This document shows, in pieces, positions 10,196 to 17,881 of a DNA stretch of 60,745 nt. Within the stretch, counting starts at the first letter, position 1. Each line of letters begins with the position of its first letter. The translations under genes and the position numbers were made by a program. The stretch covers positions 1-60,745 of the forward strand of contig JACPDX010000063.1 in NCBI GenBank assembly GCA_016183805.1, given 5' to 3'. The DNA comes from Bacteroidota bacterium (lineage in GTDB: Bacteria; Bacteroidota; Bacteroidia; Flavobacteriales_E; Vicingaceae). Under the pieces are notes generated by a model. That model had not been told where the DNA came from, did not search any database, and saw nothing but the letters and a program-made list of their open reading frames with translations.

Positions 10196-10886
10196 ATTTA
10201 AAACTATCAAAAATTTCTTGCATTTCTTTCTCCATTTCAGGTTCAGAAATTATTTTGTAGTCGGTAGGAAGAGAAAATTCATCATCATCTATTTTCTTGA
10301 ATTTTATTTTTTCAGCAGAAAAACGCATACAAACGCCGTATTTTTCATATTGATATTCTAACATTACGCCCGGTATTTCAACAAATTCGTTACACCAGTT
10401 TGGGGTTTCAATATTTATTTTGTCGGTATAATAAACAATAAATGCATCGTGAGCTTCATTATTAACAGTTACAATGGCTTTGTTACAATTGTAACCAATA
10501 ATATTTTTTATGTCATTAGTAAATTCTACACTATAACTAGGTTTTAAGCTCATGGATTTTGATATTGCATCACCATTAAGTGTTAACGCATATTTTTTAT
10601 TGATGAGTTTAACCATTTGAATAAATTCCTGATCGTTTTTATTGCAAACAAAGCTCGATTTAAACATACCCATTCCTGCTGAAAAAGAATTAGCGTAGGT
10701 ATTTTCTTTAAAAGAGAATTTCATTTTGCTGGGCATAAAATCCCGCATAAAATTATCCTTTTCCATTTTTGGGTAGGTAATATTGTACTCAATAACACCT
10801 TCAGTTTGATTACTTACACCATCACCACATCTAACGAAAGTTAATGTGATGGCAAGTAGAAATATAAGATGTAGTAGTTTGTTCAA
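10194..10886 (-). CDS. Hypothetical lipoprotein (GLPGLI-like envelope protein)
   Basis: About 230 residues. The frame opens at a GTG (10910), but that codon overlaps a -7 promoter box (TATATTTG, minus strand, 10910-10917). The TTG at 10886, giving MNKLLHLIFLLAITLTFVRC, is therefore the more likely start and yields a lipoprotein signal with Cys at about residue 20. The body has alternating strands (GVIEYNITYPKME, MKFSFKENTYANS, FVCNKND, IIGYNCNKAIV) reminiscent of GLPGLI-family envelope proteins of Bacteroidota. Function is unknown. The stop codon abuts the minisatellite. Confidence 0.65.
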   Translation of the reverse strand: MNKLLHLIFLLAITLTFVRCGDGVSNQTEGVIEYNITYPKMEKDNFMRDFMPSKMKFSFKENTYANSFSAGMGMFKSSFVCNKNDQEFIQMVKLINKKYALTLNGDAISKSMSLKPSYSVEFTNDIKNIIGYNCNKAIVTVNNEAHDAFIVYYTDKINIETPNWCNEFVEIPGVMLEYQYEKYGVCMRFSAEKIKFKKIDDDEFSLPTDYKIISEPEMEKEMQEIFDSFK

Positions 10887-10982
10887 ACTCAATTTTTTGG
10901 CACAAAGCACAAATATATTAATCTTTTTATGAAATCAAGATTAATTCGACAAAATAGAAGTTAAAGATACCACTGTGGACGA

Positions 10983-12383
10983 TTAATATCCCAATATCTT
11001 TAACATTGATTTAGAACTTTGCTCTTTACTGAATAATTTGGTGTAGTATTCGCCATTTTCATCCCTATCAACAACCACGTGTTTTGGTGATGGAATTAAA
11101 CAGTGTTTTATTCCGCCATAACCACTCAGGGATTCTTGATAAGCCCCTGTATTAAAGAAAGCAATATACAAAGGTTCTTCATCGGAATTATCCACTTTTG
11201 GTAAGAAAATTTGGTTAAGATGAGCTTCCGAATTGTAATAATCTAAACTATCGCAAGTCATTCCACCTAAGTTGGTTCGAAGAAATTCTTTGTTCCAATG
11301 GTTGATGGCAAGTAGTATGTATCTTTGATTGATTGCCCAAGAATCAGGTAAAGTAGTGATAAAAGAATTGTCAATCATGTACCACATTTCGGTGTCGTTT
11401 TGTTCTTTTACGTCAATAATAGAGTAGATGTTTATTCCACTTTCGGCAACTGTAAACGAACCAAATTCAGTGAAAATATTAGGTTCTTTAACTCCTTTAC
11501 TGTTGCAGTAGTCTTTAATTTGTGCAACAACCTCTTCTATCATGTATTCGTATTCAAACTCAAAACCTAAAGAGTTTTTAAAGGGTAAACCACCGCCTAT
11601 GTTTAATCCTTCTAATTCAGGACAAATAGTTTTTAATTCACAATAAATACTCAATGCTTTCAATAACTCAGTCCAATAATAGGTGGTATCTCTAATGCCG
11701 GTATTGATAAAAAAGTGGAGCATTTTAAGCTTGATATTTTTATGCGGTTTTATTTTGTTTTTATAAAAATCTTTAATGTCTTTGTGTCTAATTCCTAATC
11801 GGGAAGTATAAAATTGGAAAGAAGGCTCTTCTTCAGATGCTATTCTGATGCCGATATTTATTTCTTTGGTTCCCTTTATTTTAGAAATATAATAATCCAG
11901 CTCTCTTTTGTTGTCTAAAATCGGAACGATATTGAATCCGCTTTTCATCAGGTCGGTAATGCCCTGAAGATAAGGCTCTCTTTTAAAACCATTACTTATG
12001 ATGTAGTTGCTTTTTGTGATTTTCTTTTCAGAATAAAGCTGTTTAATAATTTCTATATCATAAGCAGACGACGTTTCAATGTGAGCATCACTTTTTAAAA
12101 CTTCCTCTAAAATGAATGAAAAATGAGAACTTTTTGTACAATAACAATAAGTATAAGTACCTTCGTAGTCAACCTTAGCCATAGCCACTTTAAACATGGT
12201 TTTGGCTTTGTTTATTTGCTCCGATATTTTTGGTAGATATGTTAGTTTTAATGGAGTCCCATACTGTTTAATAATATCCATTAGAGGAATTTTATTGAAA
12301 TATAGTTCATTTTCGATAACTTCGTAGCCATCTTGAGGAAAGAAAAAAGTTTGCTCTATTAAATCTTGGTACTTATTTTTCAT
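10983..12383 (-). CDS. speA: Biosynthetic arginine decarboxylase (PLP-dependent, fold III)
   Basis: 466 residues from the ATG at 12383. An upstream extension to 12494 is in frame but would overlap the divergent gene and the promoter. The decarboxylase barrel is recognised by YCYCTKSSHF near residue 95 (the PLP-lysine region), HIETSSAYDIE, the glycine loop LNIGGGLPFK, and FTEFGSFTVAESG. The C-terminal domain holds MTCDSLDYYN and AYQESLSGYGG, where the first Cys-Asp pair fits the active-site motif. It converts arginine to agmatine for polyamine synthesis. A -7 box (TAAATTTG, 12405-12412) lies about 22 bases upstream. The gene is divergent from an arginase/agmatinase-family gene, which fits one pathway. 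Confidence 0.85.
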   Translation of the reverse strand: MKNKYQDLIEQTFFFPQDGYEVIENELYFNKIPLMDIIKQYGTPLKLTYLPKISEQINKAKTMFKVAMAKVDYEGTYTYCYCTKSSHFSFILEEVLKSDAHIETSSAYDIEIIKQLYSEKKITKSNYIISNGFKREPYLQGITDLMKSGFNIVPILDNKRELDYYISKIKGTKEINIGIRIASEEEPSFQFYTSRLGIRHKDIKDFYKNKIKPHKNIKLKMLHFFINTGIRDTTYYWTELLKALSIYCELKTICPELEGLNIGGGLPFKNSLGFEFEYEYMIEEVVAQIKDYCNSKGVKEPNIFTEFGSFTVAESGINIYSIIDVKEQNDTEMWYMIDNSFITTLPDSWAINQRYILLAINHWNKEFLRTNLGGMTCDSLDYYNSEAHLNQIFLPKVDNSDEEPLYIAFFNTGAYQESLSGYGGIKHCLIPSPKHVVVDRDENGEYYTKLFSKEQSSKSMLKILGY

Positions 12384-12444
12384 TGTAAGTGAGTTAGTTT
12401 GGTGCAAATTTATGAAAGTAATCGACTTGGATGTAAAATAATTG

Positions 12445-13419
12445 ATGAAATTAACTATGAAAGAAATAAAAATAATTAAAAATCGATCGGACATAGGTGC
12501 TGGAACAAGAGGTGCAGATATGGGTATTGATGCGATTGAAATTGCTGCTATTAATGCCGGAAGTAATTTTTTTAATCAATATGAGTATGTTGATGTTCCT
12601 TCTTCAAATGAAGCTGTTTATGAAAAACAAAATACGCCTTATGGAGTGAGAATTGATAAAGTTAGAGAAGTTTGTGAGCGTTTATCGGGTTATGTTAAAG
12701 ATACTTTGTTGGAAAATAAATTTCCATTAGTGTTGTCGGGTGACCACTCTTCAGCTTTAGGGACAATTAGTGGAATTAAATGTGCCTATCCAACAAAACG
12801 ACTTGGAGTGGTTTGGATAGATGCACATGCCGATATCCATTCTCCGTACACCACTCCTTCAGGAAATATACATGGTATGCCTTTGGCGGCAGCATTGGCT
12901 GACGATAACATGGATAGAAAGAAAAATCAGGTAACTTCAACCACTTTCGAAAACTGGGAAGCCATGAAAAATATTGGTGGAATCTCTCCTAAATTATTGC
13001 ACGAAGATTTGATTTATTTTGGAGTTAGAGATACCGAATCGCCTGAAGATTATACCATAGCAAAAAACAAAATTAAAAACTATAAGGTTGAAGAGATTCG
13101 ATACAGAGGAATGGAAGTTTGTTTGGCTGAAGCGTTAGAGAAATTAGCAAATACCGATTTTATTTACATTTCATTTGATGTAGATAGTATGGATTGCGAT
13201 TTAATTTCGAAAGGAACGGGTACACCTGTTTCGAAAGGTTTCGACCAAAACGAAGTGAAACAAATTATAAAAGGTTTTATAGCATCAGGTAAAGTAAATT
13301 GTTTAGAAGTCGTTGAAGTAAACCCCTGTTTGGACAATAAAGGTAACCTAATGGCAGAAACTGCATTTGATGTGTTGAATGATGTTACACCATTTATTGA
13401 AAAAGTGAATTTGAAATAG
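12445..13419 (+). CDS. Arginase/agmatinase family ureohydrolase
   Basis: About 324 residues, with start at ATG 12445 or 12457. Manganese-binding motifs are all present: GDHSSALG, WIDAHADIHSP and SFDVDSMD. The sequence SGNIHG after the second motif keeps the Ser and Asn that in human arginase I (Ser137, Asn139) contact the amino-acid end of L-arginine, whereas Asn130 is His and Asp183 is Glu. Motifs therefore lean to arginase (arginine to ornithine plus urea). The divergent arginine decarboxylase favours agmatinase (agmatine to putrescine plus urea). I leave the substrate open. Followed directly by an inverted-repeat arm and the GxxExxY remnant. Confidence 0.85.
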   Translation: MKLTMKEIKIIKNRSDIGAGTRGADMGIDAIEIAAINAGSNFFNQYEYVDVPSSNEAVYEKQNTPYGVRIDKVREVCERLSGYVKDTLLENKFPLVLSGDHSSALGTISGIKCAYPTKRLGVVWIDAHADIHSPYTTPSGNIHGMPLAAALADDNMDRKKNQVTSTTFENWEAMKNIGGISPKLLHEDLIYFGVRDTESPEDYTIAKNKIKNYKVEEIRYRGMEVCLAEALEKLANTDFIYISFDVDSMDCDLISKGTGTPVSKGFDQNEVKQIIKGFIASGKVNCLEVVEVNPCLDNKGNLMAETAFDVLNDVTPFIEKVNLK

Positions 13420-13446
13420 TTTCTCGCAGATTCCGCAGATTAACGC
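13420..13446 (+). repeat. Left inverted-repeat arm of the GxxExxY element
   Basis: The 27-base arm (TTTCTCGCAGATTCCGCAGA plus TTAACGC) pairs with the arm at 13871-13897 at 26 of 27 positions. It starts one base after the stop codon of the arginase-family gene. The core CGCAGATT recurs at 36.7 kb and 42.2 kb. Confidence 0.9.
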
Positions 13447-13460
13447 AGATATTTAAAAAA

Positions 13461-13837
13461 ATGATAAAGGAAGAAGATAATATTTCATACGATATTAGAG
13501 GTGCTGCTTTTAAAGTGTATAATGAACTTGGACCTGGTTTACTTGAATCTGTTTATGAAGCAGCTATGGCTTACGAACTTACTAAAATTAATAGAAAAAT
13601 TCAAACTCAATGCCCCATTCCTGTAATTTATAATGAAGTTAAATTAGAGTTAGGTTTTAGACTTGATTTATTGGTGGATGATATGGTTATTATTGAAGTA
13701 AAATCAATAGAAATGCTTTTGCCAGTCCATCTAAACAACTTTTAACTTATCTTAAATTAACTCAAAAGAAATTGGGAATATTGATAAATTTTAATGAAGA
13801 CCCAATAAAAATAGTAAGAATTGTAAATAACTTGTAA
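13461..13837 (+). pseudogene. GxxExxY protein (PD-(D/E)XK nuclease-like), frameshifted
   Basis: The first 94 codons give the family pattern: GAAFKVYNELGPGLLESVY with the signature GxxExxY (GLLESVY), then LGFRLDLLVDDMVIIEVKS, where the Asp and ExK fit a PD-(D/E)XK nuclease core. The frame ends at TAA 13743-13745. Adding one A in the AAA run at 13733-13735 restores the missing family tail (HLKQLLTYLKLT, KLGILINFNE, RIVNNL) up to TAA 13835-13837. So a single-base deletion, or a sequencing error in the A-run, has split an otherwise intact gene. It lies exactly between two inverted-repeat arms. Function of the family is not established. Confidence 0.85.
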
Positions 13838-13870
13838 CCTGCGAGAAAAAGAAATTATAGGATATAATCA

Positions 13871-13897
13871 GCGTTAATCTGCGGAATCCGCGAGAAA
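13871..13897 (+). repeat. Right inverted-repeat arm of the GxxExxY element
   Basis: GCGTTAATCTGCGGAATCCG plus CGAGAAA, the reverse complement of the left arm with one mismatch. It lies 34 bases after the restored GxxExxY stop and 10 bases before the argS start codon, so the element fills the whole gap between the arginase-family gene and argS. Confidence 0.9.
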
Positions 13898-13907
13898 CAA
13901 AATAAAT

Positions 13908-15788
13908 ATGGAAAACATAATAATACAAAAAGTTGTTGAAGCAATTCAATTACTTTACAACGAAAATATAGAAAGCAAATTAGTTCAACCTCAAAAAACT
14001 AAAAAAGAATTTACAGGTGATTTAACCGTGGTTGTCTTTCCATTTATTAAAGCATCAAAAAAATCGCCGGAACAAACTGCACAAGAAATTGGTGAATATT
14101 TATTAAAAAATGTTGAGCAAATTGAAGATTTTAATGTGGTTAAAGGATTTTTAAACCTTTCTATTTCGGCTGACTATTGGCTAGAAGCCTTCCAAAAAAT
14201 AAATACTGATGCTTCGTTTGGTTTCGCTCCAACTTCGGGTAAAACCTACATGGTAGAATATTCTTCGCCAAATACCAATAAACCGTTGCATTTAGGACAT
14301 CTACGAAACGTTTTTTTAGGATATGCAGTTGCTAATATTTTAAAAGCCAACGGACACGAAGTGTTTAAAACTCAAATTATCAACGACCGGGGAATACACA
14401 TTTGCAAAAGCATGATAGCCTGGCAAAAGTTTGGTAATGGCGAAACCCCTCAATCATCGGGCATAAAAGGCGACCATTTGGTTGGTAAATATTATGTCGA
14501 GTTTGATAAAGAACAAAAAAAAGAAGCTCAAAAGAAGTTTGATAGTTGGAAAAATAATCACTTTTCCACAACTAACCCAGAAATTATTGAACAATATAAA
14601 GAAGGGATACAGGATGTAAAAGAAGAGAAAATTTCCCAAGAAGATTTTGATAAGAAATTTTTTGAAATTGCTATGAATCGTACCGAACTTCATAGAGAGG
14701 CTAGAGAAATGCTTCGAAAATGGGAGGAAGGCGATGAGAAAGTAGTGAATCTATGGAAAAAAATGAACGGTTGGGTGTACGAAGGTTTTGATGTTACTTA
14801 TAAAACCATGGGCGTTGATTTTGATGAGTTGTATTACGAATCGGATACCTATATTTTAGGTAAAGATGTGGTAGAAAAAGGGTTGGAAAAAGGCGTTTTT
14901 TACCAAAAACCTGATGGCTCGATTTGGTGCGATTTGAGTGCCGAAAAAATGGATGATAAGTTGTTGTTGCGTGCCGATGGAACTTCGGTTTACATGACTC
15001 AAGATATCGGAACAGCTATAGAACGTTATAAAAAACATCAAAACTTAAGTGGGCTAATTTATACAGTGGGCAACGAGCAAAATCACCATTTTAAGGTGCT
15101 GTTTACTATCCTTAAAAAGTTAGGATATGCTTGGGCAGATGGCTGTTACCACCTTTCTTACGGAATGATTGAATTGCCCGAAGGTAAAATGAAATCGCGT
15201 GAAGGAACGGTGGTGGATGCCGATGATTTAATGTACAGTATTGTGCAAGATGCAAAAAGCATGACACAAGAACGTGGACATATCGAAGGCATGTCGGAAG
15301 GTGAAAGAGAAAACTTGTATTCCACCATTGGTTTGGGTGGGCTAAAATACTTTTTGTTAAAAGTCGATCCAAAAAAAGGAATGGTTTTCGACCCAAAAGA
15401 ATCGATTGATTTAAACGGAAACACCGGGCCATTTATACAATATGCGTATGCACGAATTCAGTCGTTGCTGGCTAAAGCAACTCAATTGGGTTACAGTAAA
15501 TCGTTTGCAACTGTTGAAACCAATGATAAAGAAATAGGGTTAATAAAGTTATTGAACGATTACCCGGTTGTAATTAACGAAGCCGGAAGTTTATATAGTC
15601 CTGCCATTTTGTGTAATTATATTTTTGCTTTAGTTCAAGAGTTTAACAACTTTTACCAAACCGTAGATATTTTACGTGAAGAGGATAAAAACAAGTTAGC
15701 GTTTCGTTTGCAACTAGCTGAAAATGTTGGTAAGGTAATAAAATCAGGAATGAGTTTATTAGGTATTAACGTGCCGAATAAGATGTAG
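13908..15788 (+). CDS. argS: Arginyl-tRNA synthetase
   Basis: 626 residues. The N-terminal Add-1 domain is followed by the class I catalytic site, with the HIGH box as HLGH at about 128-131 (within NKPLHLGHLRN) and the KMSKS-like box as KMKS at about 427-430. The C-terminal anticodon-binding helices begin with NTGPFIQYAYARIQS. It charges tRNA-Arg in the cytoplasm. It is somewhat longer than the usual 550-590 residues because of a Lys/Glu-rich insertion at about 195-250 (KEQKKEAQKKFDSWKNN). A strong hairpin terminator follows the stop. Confidence 0.97.
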   Translation: MENIIIQKVVEAIQLLYNENIESKLVQPQKTKKEFTGDLTVVVFPFIKASKKSPEQTAQEIGEYLLKNVEQIEDFNVVKGFLNLSISADYWLEAFQKINTDASFGFAPTSGKTYMVEYSSPNTNKPLHLGHLRNVFLGYAVANILKANGHEVFKTQIINDRGIHICKSMIAWQKFGNGETPQSSGIKGDHLVGKYYVEFDKEQKKEAQKKFDSWKNNHFSTTNPEIIEQYKEGIQDVKEEKISQEDFDKKFFEIAMNRTELHREAREMLRKWEEGDEKVVNLWKKMNGWVYEGFDVTYKTMGVDFDELYYESDTYILGKDVVEKGLEKGVFYQKPDGSIWCDLSAEKMDDKLLLRADGTSVYMTQDIGTAIERYKKHQNLSGLIYTVGNEQNHHFKVLFTILKKLGYAWADGCYHLSYGMIELPEGKMKSREGTVVDADDLMYSIVQDAKSMTQERGHIEGMSEGERENLYSTIGLGGLKYFLLKVDPKKGMVFDPKESIDLNGNTGPFIQYAYARIQSLLAKATQLGYSKSFATVETNDKEIGLIKLLNDYPVVINEAGSLYSPAILCNYIFALVQEFNNFYQTVDILREEDKNKLAFRLQLAENVGKVIKSGMSLLGINVPNKM

Positions 15789-15792
15789 TTTT

Positions 15793-15831
15793 TTCAACTT
15801 TTCTAAAGTTTTAAGCTTTAGAAAAGTTGAA
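15793..15831. terminator. Hairpin terminator between argS and the convergent lipoprotein gene
   Basis: A perfect 16-bp stem (TTCAACTTTTCTAAAG and complement) with a 7-base loop, flanked by T-rich sequence on the left and GTTTATTTA on the right. Its position between convergent genes suggests use by both. Confidence 0.75.
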
Positions 15832-15851
15832 GTTTATTTAACATTCGTAAA

Positions 15852-16730
15852 TTATTTTTCGCTCAACTCTTTTATTTTTTCTGCCCATTTGTTTAAAATG
15901 GATTGTTGTGTTTCAAAATCTTGGTTAAAAGGTCCGCAAACTACTTTTAAGTTGGTTTGGTTTGTTTTTTCATCTCGTAGAAGAAGAAATTTTTCTACAT
16001 AAGCGACATCATTTATTAAGTAATCATTTTGAATGTACCAGTTTCCAAATAACATATCAGCGTACTCACCAGTCATTTTGTTTTTATTCGCGTAATAATA
16101 ATTTACGTTTGATGTTGTTCTCCAATCCTTATTTAATTTATTGTTCTTATCAAATACAGGTTGTAATTTGCTGGAATATTCTGGTTTGGTCATTACTTCC
16201 CACACCTTATCGTAAGAGGAATTTATGTTTATATCGAAACTTACAAACCGAGCATTAGAAATGTTTGCAACTTCATTTTCGGTAATAAATGTTATCTCTC
16301 TAAAATGAGCACTTCCGTTACCTCCATTTAAATAGCGAAAACCTACAATTGAATCGTTTCCTATTTCTAATGCTTGTATCACAATAATTACTTCATTTTT
16401 TTTGCTGTATTGATTGTAAAATGTTGCAAGTTTTGGAAGTTCTATATCCATTGCTTTGGCAGAAGGGTGTTCTTGTGTGTTAACATAAATCAACGACGAG
16501 CCATTTCTAGATTCTTCTTCTGTAGGGAGCCTTCCAATAACAACAGGAACATTTTTCCAATCTTTTAAATCTACTGCCGGAAATCCATTTAAGTTATCGG
16601 GGCAATACCAACCACCATAGTTGTGTGTAGTTTCCGTTTTATTGTTATCGTTTTCTTTTGTTGGCTGATTTTCAGCATTTGTACATCCAAATAATAATAT
16701 TAAGAAAGTACCTATTAATGTTTTGTTCAT
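15852..16730 (-). CDS. Hypothetical lipoprotein with C-terminal SRPBCC-like region
   Basis: 292 residues from ATG 16730 (MNKTLIGTFLILLFGC), which gives a clean lipoprotein signal with Cys at residue 16. An in-frame extension to 16757 is less likely. After a Thr/Asn-rich linker comes NYGGWYCPDNLNGFPAVDL. The C-terminal half (RFVSFDININSSYDKVWEVM, then WRTTSNVNYYY and KWAEKIKEL) looks like a START/SRPBCC ligand-binding fold. Divergent from a membrane-anchored regulator with shared operator-like repeats between them, so it may be the regulator's target. Function unknown. Confidence 0.7.
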   Translation of the reverse strand: MNKTLIGTFLILLFGCTNAENQPTKENDNNKTETTHNYGGWYCPDNLNGFPAVDLKDWKNVPVVIGRLPTEEESRNGSSLIYVNTQEHPSAKAMDIELPKLATFYNQYSKKNEVIIVIQALEIGNDSIVGFRYLNGGNGSAHFREITFITENEVANISNARFVSFDININSSYDKVWEVMTKPEYSSKLQPVFDKNNKLNKDWRTTSNVNYYYANKNKMTGEYADMLFGNWYIQNDYLINDVAYVEKFLLLRDEKTNQTNLKVVCGPFNQDFETQQSILNKWAEKIKELSEK

Positions 16731-16783
16731 GATTTTATTTTTTTGATAAAAGTACACAGGTGTTACAAGGAGGCTCGTTAATG

Positions 16784-16823
16784 AATGTAAATTAATGTAA
16801 AATCAGTGTAATTTAATGTAATA
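16784..16823. promoter_or_regulatory. Four TGTAA half-sites at 10-11 bp spacing: likely operator for the OmpR-type regulator
   Basis: TGTAA occurs at 16786, 16796, 16807 and 16817, each embedded in a longer similar unit (ATTAATGTAA, TTTAATGTAA). Spacing of 10, 11 and 10 bp places all sites on one helix face, as in the 11-bp direct repeats bound by PhoB/OmpR-type winged helices. The block lies between the divergent lipoprotein and regulator genes and ends about 30 bases before the regulator's -7 box. Regulation is inferred. Confidence 0.6.
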
Positions 16824-16851
16824 CTATCTTACTTTACTTAACAGAATCCAG

Positions 16852-16859
16852 TAGCTTTG
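16852..16859 (+). promoter_or_regulatory. -7 promoter box TAGCTTTG of the membrane regulator gene
   Basis: Perfect match to the Bacteroidota -7 consensus TAnnTTTG. It ends only 4 bases before the ATG of the regulator, so transcription would begin at or next to the start codon and the mRNA would be leaderless. No clear -33 TTTG was found, consistent with dependence on the upstream TGTAA sites. Confidence 0.6.
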
Positions 16860-16863
16860 TAAC

Positions 16864-17742
16864 ATGAGATTGGAAAAAATCAAGAACTATTTAGTGGGTT
16901 TTATTTTAGTGATGCTGTTGATGTCATTTAATGAAACATCAACTAGTTTACGAAATCAGCACATTGAAGTAGTGGTGCGAATGATTGGGGATGAATTTCT
17001 CCTTCAGCTAGGAGATAGCACTTCGCGTATCATGCCTATTGAAAACGACAATGGAAGGTATCTAATTCAATTTGAAAATGAAATTTCCTTTGAGCCGGAT
17101 ATGCTTTCTATGGTTGCAATTAAAGTGGTTGAGAAAACAAATACGCCCAGAAGTTTTATTGTTGAAACGGAAAAATGTTCAACCAACGAAGTGGTGCATA
17201 GTTTTGAAATAAGTAGTAAGAAAGATGATAGCATGATTCCTTGTAAGTCACGCCCATTGCCCAAAGATTGCTATAAAATCTATTTTACTATTCTGTTAAA
17301 TGGGAATAAACCTATCGCTCTTTCTGTTCATAAAAATGTAGCTATGGCAGATTTTCCATTTGTTTATCTGATAGTTTTGGGAGTTTTGCTGATAGGGTTT
17401 ATATGGTATTGGTTAAAAAGAAAAAACACTTCAGTTGTTAATCCTGAGTGGATTAAAATTGGCGAATATCATTTTGATAAAAAAAGAATGAAATTGATTT
17501 GTAAAGGTAAAAGTGAAGGACTTTCGAGTAAAGAAGCAAGTTTGTTGGATTTGCTTTATTCCAATATAAACCAAAATGTAAAACGTGAAGAAATTTTACA
17601 GATAGTTTGGGGAGATGAAGGAGATTACTTAGGCAGAACACTGGATGTATTTATTTCTAAATTACGTAAGAAGCTGGAAGCCGACCCTAATTTAAAAATT
17701 ATAAATATTCGTGGAGTAGGGTATCGAATGGTGCTGAATTAG
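16864..17742 (+). CDS. Membrane-anchored transcriptional regulator with C-terminal OmpR/PhoB-type winged helix (ToxR-like layout)
   Basis: 292 residues. A hydrophobic N-terminal segment (about 9-23) is followed by an extracytoplasmic domain of about 140 residues with three cysteines (two near 130-140, in PCKSRPLPKDCYK). A membrane helix spans about 167-183 (FVYLIVLGVLLIGFIWYW), then comes a C-terminal DNA-binding domain (about 197-292: LSSKEASLLDLLYSN, REEILQIVWG, TLDVFISKLRKKLE, IINIRGVGYRM). The recognition region and GVGYR end match the response-regulator C-terminal family, but there is no receiver domain. Inference: a one-component regulator sensing the periplasm and binding DNA from the membrane. 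The start is supported by the adjacent -7 box. Confidence 0.85.
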   Translation: MRLEKIKNYLVGFILVMLLMSFNETSTSLRNQHIEVVVRMIGDEFLLQLGDSTSRIMPIENDNGRYLIQFENEISFEPDMLSMVAIKVVEKTNTPRSFIVETEKCSTNEVVHSFEISSKKDDSMIPCKSRPLPKDCYKIYFTILLNGNKPIALSVHKNVAMADFPFVYLIVLGVLLIGFIWYWLKRKNTSVVNPEWIKIGEYHFDKKRMKLICKGKSEGLSSKEASLLDLLYSNINQNVKREEILQIVWGDEGDYLGRTLDVFISKLRKKLEADPNLKIINIRGVGYRMVLN

Positions 17743-17746
17743 GTAA

Positions 17747-17830
17747 TTTTTCTAAAGTTTTTGTCGTAGGTTTTTAAATTAACCACCAGCGAGATGCTGG
17801 ATGGTTCACTAAGTATAGTGAGGGAGACTT
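17747..17830. repeat. Dispersed repeat, copy 1 (TTTTCTAAAGTTTTTGT...AACCACCA, followed by hairpins)
   Basis: About 50 bases match the copy at 22092-22162 closely. In this copy they are followed by two small hairpins (CCAGC/GCTGG and TCACTA/TAGTGA). It fills the gap between the convergent regulator and MACPF genes and may act as a terminator there. Confidence 0.6.
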
Positions 17831-17881
17831 TACTACAATATTTTTTCTTTTCTAAATTCAACCAAAACAAATTATTTATTT

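Noticed and set aside
9938-10210. 90-codon minus-strand frame of SVFSSQ repeats
   Set aside because: Arises from the 14-bp minisatellite having no stop in this frame; composition is purely periodic.
12384-12494. N-terminal extension of arginine decarboxylase
   Set aside because: It would cover the -7 box and the divergent gene's start, and the residues are hydrophobic and unlike the family; the ATG at 12383 fits.
15112-15432. 106- and 88-codon antisense frames opposite argS
   Set aside because: Fully inside a strongly conserved coding region on the other strand; no independent support.
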